NCBI RefSeq assembly: GCF_901521055.1
Contig: NZ_CABEGA010000016.1
Coordinates: 1-64,000, forward strand
Origin: Cellulomonas hominis
GTDB taxonomy: Bacteria; Actinomycetota; Actinomycetes; Actinomycetales; Cellulomonadaceae
Reading direction: 5' to 3'
Length of the DNA: 64,000 bases
The position numbers were made by a program, and so were the translations under genes. The notes beneath the pieces are model-generated. The model saw nothing but the letters and a program-made list of their open reading frames with translations, did no database searches and was not told where the DNA came from. Shown in pieces: positions 28,966 to 37,500 of the stretch (position 1 is its first letter; every line of letters begins with the position of its first letter).

Positions 28966-29199
28966 CCCACAGGAGACCAGCAGCGGTCACCTACCCGGAC
29001 CGTCTACGGGGCGGCAGGGCAGGCTGAGTGGTCACTCGCTGGAGAAGATGAGTGCTGGCGACGACGTCCGCCCAGCACCTACGGAATCCCGGCCCCGGGC
29101 GGAACTCGATCACGGCCCGTGTCGATCCGGGGGCTTCCCGTGCGACCTCGGAGGTGAGAGGGTCCGGCTCGCGGACCACCGAACGAAGGAGACGGCGCG

Positions 29200-29622
29200 A
29201 TGTCGAAGTACATGCTGATCATGCGGGGCACCGACGAGGGCGTCGCCGCGTACCAGGACACGGACTTCCGCGAGGTCATCGCGGCGATGGGCCGCTACAA
29301 CGAGTCGATGATGCAGGCGGGCGTCCTCGTCGCCGGCGAGGGCCTCAGCGACGCGGCCGAGGGCGCGGTCGTCGACTTCTCCGGGGACACCCCGGTCGTC
29401 ACCGACGGCCCCTACGGCGAGACCAAGGAGCTGTTCAACGGCTTCTGGACGGTCGACGTCGCCACCCAGGAGGAGGCCGTCGAGTGGGCGAAGCGCGCGC
29501 CGCTGCAGGGCCCGGGCAACAAGATCGAGGTGCGCCGGATCAACAGCCCCGAGGACTTCCCGCAGGACGACGAGTGGATCCAGAAGGAGGCCGTGTGGCG
29601 CGAGCAGCTCGGGACCAACTGA
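29200..29622 (+). CDS. YciI-like (DGPF domain) protein
   Basis: A 140-residue single-domain protein of the YCII/DGPF family. KYMLIMRGTDEG opens the ferredoxin-like fold, and VVTDGPYGETKELFNGFWTVDV is the DGPF signature. Activity is unknown. Genes of this kind typically accompany ECF42 sigma factors and are thought to be their targets or signalling partners, and one follows here directly. The ATG has GAAGGAG-type pairing (gaaggagacggcgcg). Confidence 0.9.
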   Translation: MSKYMLIMRGTDEGVAAYQDTDFREVIAAMGRYNESMMQAGVLVAGEGLSDAAEGAVVDFSGDTPVVTDGPYGETKELFNGFWTVDVATQEEAVEWAKRAPLQGPGNKIEVRRINSPEDFPQDDEWIQKEAVWREQLGTN

Positions 29623-30899
29623 CCGGTCCCGACGCCGGGCGGCGCGCCGTCGAGGCGGTGTGGCGCATCGAGTCCGCCCGCATCGTCGGCGCGCTCGCCC
29701 GGTACACCGGTGACTTCCCGCTCGCCGAGGACGTCGCGTCCGAGGCGCTGGCGGAGGCGCTGGTCGCGTGGCCCCGCGACGGGGTGCCGCGGGACCCGGT
29801 CGGCTGGCTGCTGACGGTCGGCCGGCGGCGGGCGATCGACGCGTTCCGGCGCCGGTCGGGCCGTGACGAGAGGTACGCCGCCCTCGGCCGGGAGCTCGCG
29901 GAGGGCGGCGCGCACACCGGGGCGACGCCGGACCGGCCCGGCGACCCGGACGTCCTGTGGGACCCGGACCGCATCGAGGACGACCGGCTCGCGCTGCTGT
30001 TCATCGCGTGCCACCCCGTGCTGTCCAAGGAGGCGCGGCTCGCGCTGACCCTGCGGGTGGTGGGCGGGCTGACCAGCGAGCAGGTCGCCGCGTCCCTGCT
30101 GGTGCCGGTGCCGACGGTGCAGGCGCGGATCACGCGGGCGAAGAAGACCCTGGCGGCGGCCCGCGTGCCGTTCGAGGTGCCGCCCGCGGCCGAGCGCGCC
30201 GAGCGGCTGGGGTCCGTGCTGAACGTGGTGTACGTGCTGTTCACGGAGGGCTCGTCGGCCTCGACCGGCGACTCCTGGCTGCGGCTCGACCTGGCGGACG
30301 AGGCGGTCCGGCTCGCGCGCGTGCTGGTGCAGCTGGTGCCCGACGAGCCCGAGGCCCAGGGGCTGCTGGCGCTGCTCGAGCTCACCGCCGCCCGGTTCCC
30401 CGCGCGCACGGGTCCCGACGGCGAGCCGGTGCTGCTCGCGGACCAGGACCGGCGGCGCTGGGACCGTTCGGCGATCCGGCGGGGCCGCGCGGCGCTCGCC
30501 CGGGCGACGACCTCCGGACGCCCGCTCGGGCCGTACGGGCTGCAGGCCTCGATCGCCGAGCAGCACGCGCTCGCACCGTCCGTGCCGGGCACCGACTGGG
30601 AACGGATCGTCGTGCTCTACGAGGCGCTGGGCCGCGTGGCGCCGTCACCCGTCGTGGAGCTGAACCGGGCCGTCGCCGTGTCGATGGCCACGGGCCCGGC
30701 GGCGGCGCTGCCCCTGGTCGACGCGCTCGCGACCGACGCGACCCTGGGAGGCACCTACCTCGTGCCCAGCGTGCGGGGCGAGCTGCTCGCGCAGCTCGGG
30801 CGGACGGCGGAGGCGCGGGCCGAGCTGGAGTCCGCCGCGCGGCTGTGCGGCAACGCCCGCGAGCGCGCGGTCCTGGAACGCAAGGCCGCGGCGCTCTGA
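29595..30899 (+). CDS. ECF42-type RNA polymerase sigma factor with C-terminal TPR-like extension
   Basis: A 434-residue sigma factor. Region 2 covers about residues 20-85 (WRIESARIVGALARYTGDFPLAEDVASEAL), and region 4 about 125-180 (LTLRVVGGLTSEQVAASLLV). The remaining 250 residues are helical, including PYGLQASIAEQHALAP and PVVELNRAVAVSMA, typical of the group's TPR-like C-domain that replaces a separate anti-sigma factor. The GTG at 29595 is chosen because AAGGAGG lies 4 nt upstream; it overlaps the DGPF gene by 28 bases. A later GTG at 29658 would lose part of region 2. Confidence 0.9.
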   Translation: MARAARDQLTGPDAGRRAVEAVWRIESARIVGALARYTGDFPLAEDVASEALAEALVAWPRDGVPRDPVGWLLTVGRRRAIDAFRRRSGRDERYAALGRELAEGGAHTGATPDRPGDPDVLWDPDRIEDDRLALLFIACHPVLSKEARLALTLRVVGGLTSEQVAASLLVPVPTVQARITRAKKTLAAARVPFEVPPAAERAERLGSVLNVVYVLFTEGSSASTGDSWLRLDLADEAVRLARVLVQLVPDEPEAQGLLALLELTAARFPARTGPDGEPVLLADQDRRRWDRSAIRRGRAALARATTSGRPLGPYGLQASIAEQHALAPSVPGTDWERIVVLYEALGRVAPSPVVELNRAVAVSMATGPAAALPLVDALATDATLGGTYLVPSVRGELLAQLGRTAEARAELESAARLCGNARERAVLERKAAAL

Positions 30900-30948
30900 C
30901 CCGGGGGGCGGCCCCGCCCGTCGCGTCGCGCCGTGCCGCGCCGTGCGT

Positions 30949-31016
30949 CGAGGTCGTCAGTCGCGCACGAGGTCGTCCCGCAGGACGGACGACCTCGTGC
31001 CGGTGTGACGACCTCG
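30949..31016. terminator. nested double inverted repeat
   Basis: Inner arms of 14 bp (30965-30978 and 30987-31000) are enclosed by outer arms of 11 bp (30949-30959 and 31006-31016). All four arms carry the same GAGGTCGTC core or its complement. It lies between convergent genes (sigma factor and a small membrane protein) and probably stops transcription from both sides. Confidence 0.6.
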
Positions 31017-31048
31017 CGGGCCGCCGCCGCGCGCGACCGTCCCGGGCG

Positions 31049-31258
31049 TCAGGCGACGAGGTCGACCAGCGCGCCCAGAAGCGCCGTCGCCCCGAGGCCG
31101 ATCGCCATCCACACGACCATGCTGCCGCCGACCCACACCGCGAGCCGGGCCCGGGAGCCCTCCTCCCAGCGCGGCGCGGGGTCGTGGCGCAGGTGGCGCA
31201 CGACCTCACGGAGCTGGGGCAGGGTGCCGGTGGGTGCGGTGATCGCGGGGGTGGTCAT
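31049..31258 (-). CDS. small single-helix membrane protein
   Basis: A 69-residue protein. The first 40 residues are soluble (TLPQLREVVRHLRHDPAPRWEEGSRARLA), and one hydrophobic helix (about 41-66, VWVGGSMVVWMAIGLGATALLGAL) ends the chain. The ATG follows GAGGAGAG. I do not recognise the family; the topology would leave the N-terminus in the cytoplasm or outside with little beyond the membrane. Confidence 0.65.
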   Translation of the reverse strand: MTTPAITAPTGTLPQLREVVRHLRHDPAPRWEEGSRARLAVWVGGSMVVWMAIGLGATALLGALVDLVA

Positions 31259-31368
31259 GACGGCTCTCCTCGTGGGCGAGATGGGTGGGCGGCCGGGGTC
31301 GCCGGCACTCCGCCATCATCGGCCGCGGGAGGCGCGCCGTCATGGGCATTTCGGCCCGGCCGGGCGGG

Positions 31369-32292
31369 TCAGCCCCCGGGCGGGAGGGGCAGGCGTCGCA
31401 CGCTGCGGAACAGCCGCGGCGACCCGTCGACGGGGTCGGTGAACGCGAGCTCCCCGGCGAGCAGCTGCAGCGGCCGGCTGACGTCGTCGACCTCGACGTC
31501 CAGCACGTCCGGGTACAGGGGGTCGTCGACGATCGGGATGCCGAGCCCGAGCAGGTGCAGCCGCAGCTGGTGCGTCCGGCCGGTGCGCGGGGACAGGCGG
31601 TACACCCCCCGGCCGTCGACCTCCCGCTCCAGCTCCACGAGCGTCTCGGCGTTCACCGGCGCGTCCGGCACGACCTGCGCCTGCCACGAGCCCCGCTCCT
31701 TGCGGATGTGGTTCCGGACGACGACCGGCAGCGCGAGGTCCGGGCGCAGCGGGGCCAGCGCCCAGTAGGTCTTGCGGACCTCCCGCCGCTCGAACGCCGT
31801 CTGGTACGGCCCGCGCCACCGGGCCTCGGTCGCGAGCATCAGCAGGCCGGACGTGACGCGGTCCAGCCGGTGCAGCGGCGACAGCTCCGGCAGCCCGAGC
31901 TCCGCGCGCAGCCGGACGACGACGCTCTGCATGACGTGCCGGCCGCGCGGGATCGAGGACAGGAACGGCGGCTTGTCGACGACGACGAGCCGCTCGTCGC
32001 GGTGCACCACGTGGATCGCGCCGGGGACCTCGGGCTCCTCGCGCAGGTCCCGGTGGAACCACACGAACCGGTGCGGCGCGTAGGGGTCGTCGTCCCGGAC
32101 CGGGCGGCCGTCCGCGTCGACGAACCGCTGGTCGGCCAGCATCCCGGGGACGTCCACGTGCTCGGGGAGCCGGTCCCGCAGCCAGGCGCCCATGGTCGCC
32201 CACGCGACGGGCCGCGAGCGGTCCGTGTCGGGGGTGCGCAGCCAGGCGGCGCTCAGCCCGTGGCGCGCCGGGAGCGGGGAACGCGGAGGCAC
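31369..32292 (-). CDS. RluA-family pseudouridine synthase
   Basis: A 307-residue rRNA/tRNA uridine isomerase. HRLDRVTSG near residue 140 holds the catalytic Asp, and SPRTGRTHQLRLHLLGLGIPIVDDPLYP is the conserved second half. There is no S4 domain; the first 80 residues are a family-specific leader (GAWLRDRLPEHVDVPGMLADQRFVD). The target uridine is unknown. The GTG at 32292 has TAGCAT 6 nt upstream and no ribosome binding site. Confidence 0.9.
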   Translation of the reverse strand: MPPRSPLPARHGLSAAWLRTPDTDRSRPVAWATMGAWLRDRLPEHVDVPGMLADQRFVDADGRPVRDDDPYAPHRFVWFHRDLREEPEVPGAIHVVHRDERLVVVDKPPFLSSIPRGRHVMQSVVVRLRAELGLPELSPLHRLDRVTSGLLMLATEARWRGPYQTAFERREVRKTYWALAPLRPDLALPVVVRNHIRKERGSWQAQVVPDAPVNAETLVELEREVDGRGVYRLSPRTGRTHQLRLHLLGLGIPIVDDPLYPDVLDVEVDDVSRPLQLLAGELAFTDPVDGSPRLFRSVRRLPLPPGG

Positions 32293-32298
32293 CCGGCG

Positions 32299-32304
32299 AT
32301 GCTA
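32299..32304 (-). promoter_or_regulatory. candidate -10 element for the RluA gene
   Basis: TAGCAT on the minus strand ends 6 nt before the GTG at 32292. Confidence 0.4.
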
Positions 32305-32331
32305 CGGCCCGCGCTCAGCCCCCCCGCGCCC

Positions 32332-32395
32332 GCCGAGATGGCAGTCCCGGCCTGCGGCGCCCCCGCGGCGCAGAGGCGGGCGCTGTCATCTCGGC
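32332..32395. terminator. long intergenic stem-loop
   Basis: Arms 32332-32344 and 32383-32395 pair over 13 positions with one mismatch (GCCGAGATG core), and the 38-nt loop can pair further. It sits after the minus-strand gene at 32491 and before the RluA gene, a terminator position. Confidence 0.5.
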
Positions 32396-32423
32396 AGCAG
32401 GCCGGACGCGGCCACGAGCGCGC

Positions 32424-32457
32424 GGGGTGGCGTGTGCGCGGGGGTGGCGTGTGCGCG
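32424..32457. repeat. perfect 17-bp tandem duplication
   Basis: GGGGTGGCGTGTGCGCG occurs at 32424-32440 and 32441-32457 with no gap, in the roughly 200-bp spacer between two minus-strand genes. No function is evident. Confidence 0.8.
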
Positions 32458-32490
32458 ACGGTGACATGGCACCGGCGGATCCGGCCGGTG

Positions 32491-32892
32491 CTACGAGAGC
32501 AGCCCCCGCGCCGCCCGGGACGGGTCGGGCCCCCAGACGTCGCGTCGCCCGCCGGCGTGCGCCACCGCCGCCACCACGAGCGCGAGCTGCCGCGGTCCGA
32601 GGGTCATCAGCTCGCCCAGCCGGACCGCAGGGGCGTCGTCGACGCCGGACAACGAGGCGGCGAGCAGCAGCAGCCGCCGCTCCCCGGGGGACACCCCCTC
32701 CACGAACGCGGACACGGCCGCGAAGTCGATCCACGGCCCCGGCACGTTCCCGGTCGGCGTCCCCCGCCGGACCCACGGGTCCTCCGGGCGCGCGAACCCG
32801 GCGCGGATGAGCAGCTCGGTCGCGGCCTCCAGCGGGTCGATCCCCCGCGCCCAGGCGCGCAGGCCGGCGTGCAGCCCGGTCACGTCATCCAC
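32491..32892 (-). CDS. uncharacterised 133-residue protein
   Basis: A soluble, mostly helical protein. LHAGLRAWARGIDPLEAATELLIRAGFAR opens it and a second helical block (ERRLLLLAASLSGVDD, LMTLGPRQLALVVAAVAHA) follows. Third-position G/C bias and the absence of a better frame support it as coding. I do not recognise the family. It lies 27 bases downstream of the LapA-type gene on the same strand and may be cotranscribed with it. Confidence 0.6.
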   Translation of the reverse strand: MDDVTGLHAGLRAWARGIDPLEAATELLIRAGFARPEDPWVRRGTPTGNVPGPWIDFAAVSAFVEGVSPGERRLLLLAASLSGVDDAPAVRLGELMTLGPRQLALVVAAVAHAGGRRDVWGPDPSRAARGLLS

Positions 32893-32919
32893 GACGCACC
32901 CCGGGCCCGCCGCGACCGC

Positions 32920-33255
32920 TCACCGGCCACCCGCGCGCCGGCGGAGCTGCCCGATGCGCAGGGACGCGAAGACCAGCACGACCACGCCGACCGCGACGCC
33001 GGCGATCAGGAGGGCGAGGGCGAGCGGGGCGGTCCCGCTCATCCCGAGGAACGACACCGCCACCGGGCCCGTGTTCTGGAGCATGAACACGATCAGCGCG
33101 ATGAGCAGGAGCACCCCGACGCTGATGCCGAACCACGCCGCGCTGGTGCGCGTGCCCGCACCGCGCTGGCGGATGGCGCGCGGTTCGCGGGTCCGCGGGA
33201 CGGCCGGCTCACGGGTGTGCGGGGAGAGGGGGCTGGAAGCGGGCTGGACGGGCAT
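32920..33255 (-). CDS. LapA-domain (DUF1049) membrane protein
   Basis: A 111-residue protein with a charged cytoplasmic N-terminus (two REP-type repeats: HTREPAVPRTREPR) and two membrane helices around the ALIVFMLQNTGPVAVSFLG segment, the signature of the LapA/YciS family. Relatives assist lipopolysaccharide assembly in Gram-negatives; in actinobacteria the role is unknown. ATG 33255 is preferred because GGAGGGCG lies just upstream. Confidence 0.82.
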   Translation of the reverse strand: MPVQPASSPLSPHTREPAVPRTREPRAIRQRGAGTRTSAAWFGISVGVLLLIALIVFMLQNTGPVAVSFLGMSGTAPLALALLIAGVAVGVVVLVFASLRIGQLRRRAGGR

Positions 33256-33402
33256 GACGCCCTCCGATGCTGCTGGATCCGGGTCGTCGCCCCACTGGGA
33301 GGTCCTCGACACCGGGCTGGTCCCGAGTTTACGCCGGTCACGCCGGGCAGCGCCGGACAGCCGGGGTGGCCCGGGCCCTGTTCGTGCCACCGTCCGCGGG
33401 TC

Positions 33403-33408
33403 TACGGT
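33403..33408 (+). promoter_or_regulatory. candidate -10 element for the holin-family gene
   Basis: TACGGT ends 6 nt before the ATG at 33415, predicting a leaderless message. Confidence 0.4.
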
Positions 33409-33414
33409 CGGCCC

Positions 33415-33828
33415 ATGATCATCTTCCTGATCCGGGTGCTGATCTACCTCGGCTCCGCGGCCCTCGGCCTGTGGATCACGTCCCTCGTGCTCGACGGGTT
33501 TCACCTCAGCGCCAGCGGTTTCGTCACGGCGGTGCTCGTGTTCACCGTCGCGCAGGCGATCCTCACGCCGTTCATCGCGAAGATCACGCGCCAGTACGCC
33601 AGCGCGTTCCTCGGCGGGATCGGGCTGGTGTCCACGTTCGTGGCCCTGCTGATCGCCCAGGCGATCTCCGGCGGGCTGGAGGTCACGGGCGGTGCGGCGA
33701 CGTGGATCGCGGCGGTCGTGCTCGTGTGGCTCGTGACCGCCCTGGCGACGTGGCTGCTGCCGTTCGTGTTCCTGCGCAAGCGGCTGGAGCAGCGGCGCGC
33801 GGCGGCCGGCGGGCCCGCCGGGCGCTAG
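33415..33828 (+). CDS. phage-holin-family (4-TM mycobacterial type) membrane protein
   Basis: A 137-residue protein of four hydrophobic helices with a Lys/Arg-rich tail (RKRLEQRRAAAGG). The pattern FHLSASGFVTAVLVFTVAQAILTPFI and the late LVWLVTALATWLLP match the family named for mycobacteriophage holins. Most members are chromosomal membrane proteins with no link to lysis, and no phage genes surround this one. Its TAG stop overlaps the stop of the convergent gene (CTAG). Confidence 0.75.
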   Translation: MIIFLIRVLIYLGSAALGLWITSLVLDGFHLSASGFVTAVLVFTVAQAILTPFIAKITRQYASAFLGGIGLVSTFVALLIAQAISGGLEVTGGAATWIAAVVLVWLVTALATWLLPFVFLRKRLEQRRAAAGGPAGR

Positions 33829-34019
33829 TCCCTGCGCCAGCGGGTCAGCTGCATCGTCAGCGCCCAGGCAGAGACAGCGGACAGCCCGACCACGCAGACG
33901 ACGACGGCACTGGGCGGGTCGTCGTCGCGCAGCAGCAGCACGAGGCCGAGGAGCGCGACCAGGGGGAACACCCCGAGCAGCAGGGCCTTCGTACGCCTGT
34001 CCGGTGCCGGCGCAGCCAT
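33825..34019 (-). CDS. small two-helix membrane protein
   Basis: A 64-residue protein with two hydrophobic helices separated by LLRDDDPPSA and ending in TRWRRD. The ATG is preceded by GAGAGGGAGA. Its stop shares bases with that of the holin-family gene. The family is unknown. Confidence 0.6.
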   Translation of the reverse strand: MAAPAPDRRTKALLLGVFPLVALLGLVLLLRDDDPPSAVVVCVVGLSAVSAWALTMQLTRWRRD

Positions 34020-34045
34020 GATCTCTCCCTCTCGACCCGCGAGCG

Positions 34046-34411
34046 CTAGCGCGCGTCGACGTCGCGGTCGCCCGGCCGTGGACCCCGGAACTCCGCGAGC
34101 CGGGGGTCGCGGCGCACCCGACGGCGCTCGCTGACCACCACGAACACCGCCCCGGCCACCGCGGCGAGGATGCACCACCACGTCCACGGGGGCATCGGGT
34201 CGAGCGACCGCCCGACGACCATGCCGACCAGCGCCAGGCCCGCCAGCACCCCGACGACCTTCGCGGCGGGCGTCATGTCGCGGACCCGGCGGCCCTCGGC
34301 GTGGTGGTCCGGCTGCCTGTCGCGCGTGCCACGCCGCACCGCCGCGCGCGTCAGCAGCACGACGCCGCCGATCAGGACCACGCTGATCAGACCCCACACG
34401 TCGACGCGCAC
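34046..34411 (-). CDS. small three-helix membrane protein
   Basis: A 121-residue protein. One N-terminal helix (LISVVLIGGVVLLTRAAV) is followed by a charged loop (RRGTRDRQPDHHAEGRRVRD), two more helices and a basic tail (ERRRVRRDPRLAEFRGPRPGD). It lies just upstream of the 64-residue gene on the same strand and is probably cotranscribed with it. I do not recognise the family. Confidence 0.6.
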   Translation of the reverse strand: MRVDVWGLISVVLIGGVVLLTRAAVRRGTRDRQPDHHAEGRRVRDMTPAAKVVGVLAGLALVGMVVGRSLDPMPPWTWWCILAAVAGAVFVVVSERRRVRRDPRLAEFRGPRPGDRDVDAR

Positions 34412-34528
34412 TCGATGACTCCCGTCTGCTGGACGTCAGTGGCGCCAGTGTGGCAAGAGCCCGGACGGGACGCACGAGGGGGACGGCCCCGTGGACCGTC
34501 CCCCTCCCCCGCGCTCCCGCGGCCGGCG

Positions 34529-37500
34529 TCAGTCGCGCCGGCGCCACCGCGTCCGCGGCGCGAGCAGCGCCGCACCCAGCAGCAGCAAGCCGGCGACCAC
34601 CGTGAGCAGGGCGACCGTGCCGGCCGACCCGGTCACGGCCAGCGCGCCCCGGCCTGCGGTGAGGACGTCCGGCGCGGCGCCCGCGCCCGCCCCGCCGCCG
34701 GACCCGCCGTCCGGGTCGCCGCCGGTCCCGCCGCCCGACCCGCCGCCCGTGGGCAGCAGCACCAGGCCGGCGTCGACCGTCGGGTCCAGGTAGTCCGCCT
34801 GCACGCCGTCGCCGGACGTCACGGGCCGGACCCGCCCCTGCCCGGCGCCGAGCGTGACCGTGCGGCTCCACCCGGCCGCGTCGGCGTCCGAGTCGCTCGC
34901 GGCGTCGCCCCGCAGCGCGGTGGTGAACCCGTAGCGGGCGGCCGTGGGGCCGTCGAGCACGAACTCGACGCGGTAGTCGCCCGCGGGCAGCAGGTCGAAC
35001 GCGTACCGCCCGTCGGCGTCCGTGGTGGTGGTCGCCACCGGGACGTCCGAGCCGGCCGGGTAGAGGCGCACGGTGACGCCCGGCACGCCGGGCTCGCCGT
35101 CGTCCTGCTGCCCGTCACGGTCCTCGTCGACCCACACACGGTCGCCCAGCGCGTACGTCCGGGACACCGCGACGCCCGCGCGGTTGGGCTCCAGCGTCTC
35201 GTGGTCCAGCCCGGACGGGGTGACGCTGGCCGTGGTGACGACCATCGTGTTCCACGCCGGTGCGTCCACGTCCGCGGCCGCCGTGTCGTACGACGTCGCC
35301 GAGCGGGTGCGGAAGGTCGCGGTGATCGTCTCCCCCGGCTCGAGGTGGTCCGCCGAGAGGTCCAGGTCGACGCGCACGCCGCGCACCTGCGACAGGTCGT
35401 CGACGTCGGCCGCCGGCGTCCAGACGTCCTCGGCGCAGCCGGTGCCGAACGGGTCGGCGGACCGCGGGTCCCCGGTGTAGGCGCAGGTCTCGCCCGCCAG
35501 GAGGTACCGCACCGTGCTGGTCGCACCGGCCGGCAGGCCGGTGAGCTGCAGGTCACCGAGGTACGCGGTGGCCCACACGCTGCCGCGGGCGCTCGAGCTC
35601 TGCGAGCGCGAGGTCCCGGTGTCGCCGGCGTACGGCAGGACGTCCACCAGGGTGGCGCTCGCGGTCGGCAGGTTGCCGGTGTTGGTCACCCGCAGCCGCC
35701 ACGTCTCGGTGCCGCCCGGCTGGGTCCGCACGAGGCACGGCGTTCGGTAGAACCCGTCCTCCGGGACGCACGCCTGGCCCGACCCGGAGGTGTTCACCAC
35801 GCCGGTCGGCATGGCGCCGGGCGCGACGTCCTCGGCCACGTCCTTCACCCGCAGGTAGTTCGGCAGCGCGACCACGTCCACCTCGGCCGACGCCCGCCGG
35901 TCGAGCCCGCCGGCGGCGGTGAGGACGAACCCGTTGACCAACGTCGTGCCGGCCGGGGTGCCGGCGCGGACCGCCAGCGGCACGGTGGCCACGACCTGCT
36001 CGCCGGGCATGAGGCGCGTGCCCGGCGGGAACGTCACTCGCAGGTCCGTCCCGTCGAGCGTCACGACCGGCTCCGCACCGGCGATCGCCGCGTCGGACGG
36101 GGTGACCGCCACGGTCGCGGCGCCGTACGCCTCCGGCGCGTAGACGAGCAGCGCGCCGGACGCGTCGGCCGGCAGCACGTCCGTCAGCACGGGGTCGACG
36201 ACCGGTGCCGTGCCCGTGTTGGTGACGGTCAGCCGGAACGGCAGCCGCGTGCCGGGGCCGGTGGTCGTGGTCGCCGGGGTCTTCGACACGGCCGCGTCGA
36301 GCACGCCGTCGGTGACCGTGTACGTCGCCTCGGCCGGGTCCAGCACGACGGGCGTCGGCTGGTGCTCGGCCTGCACGGTGCCGGTCACGACGTTGGTGAG
36401 CGTGCCGGCCGGGACCTCGGCGCCGGTGCTGCGCAGCTCGGCGCGCGGCCGGAGCGTGAACAGGGCGGTCGCGCCCTCGAACCCGCCGACCTCGCGGTTC
36501 TCGAACCACGACCCGGACGGTGCCGTGAACGTCACCCGCACGCCGGTCACGTCCGCGGCGGACGTGCCGTCAGGGAGCGTGGCGGCGCCGTCGGGCAGCG
36601 GCGGCATCGTGGTGCTGACGCCCGGGGGCAGCGCGCTGGTCACCGGGGCTGTCCATGAACCCGCCACGCGGTACTGCACGGCGGCGGTGTACCCGGCGCC
36701 GTCCGCGGCGGTCACGCCGGCCAGCGCCTCCAGGCCCACCAGGTCGAACGCGTCCCAGAACTGCTCGGACGTGTCCTCCAGCACGTACTGCGCCGGCCGG
36801 CTGACCGACGCGTCGCTGACGCGGCGGGCCGTCAGCGACAGGCGGACGATGCGGCCCGGGTCGGCGGAGTAGCGGGTGCCGGTGCCCGGGGACACCGACT
36901 TCGCCAGCGCGCCGTCGAGCGGCTGCAGGGCCTCCGGGTACAGGACGGTGGACGCCTGCGCCGCGTCGGACGGCGTGCCGTCCCCGAGGTCACCGAGCAG
37001 GGTGTTGGTCAGCAGGGTGCTGGGCGCGCCGTCCACGGTGCCGGAGATCGGCGCACCGCTGCGGGTGGTGCCGCGCAGCACCGTGTCGGCGACGACCCGC
37101 AGCACCGCGCCGTCCGGCAGGGTGCCGTCCGCGCGGGCCTCGACCGACACGACGTCGGCCAGGTCCTCAGCCGAGAGCTCCGCGACCGCGGACGCCGAGC
37201 CGAGGTCGTGCAGGACGCCGCCGTCCGCCGCGCGCAGCACCACCCGGAGGGTCCCGGTGCCCGAGGGCGCGGTGACAGTCAGGTGCGTGAGGTCCACGTG
37301 GTCGAAGGCGTTGCCCGCGGTCTGCGGGTCGGGGTCGGTCAGCCGCAGGGTGCCGACCGGGATGCCGGTGACGTTCTGCACCTGCATGGTCAACCGGTTC
37401 TGCGGCCGCTCGGCGCCCGCGTCGGTGTTGTCCACGCCGATCAGCGCGGACGCGTCACGCCACGACTTGCTCGCGTCCACCCGGCGGATGTCCACGGGGT

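Noticed and set aside
29079..29279. Minus-strand gene in the divergent region before the DGPF gene
   Set aside because: It overlaps the well-supported DGPF start antisense and has no recognisable features.
33415..33828. Prophage remnant based on a holin-family gene
   Set aside because: Neighbours are not phage genes, and this family is common on actinobacterial chromosomes.
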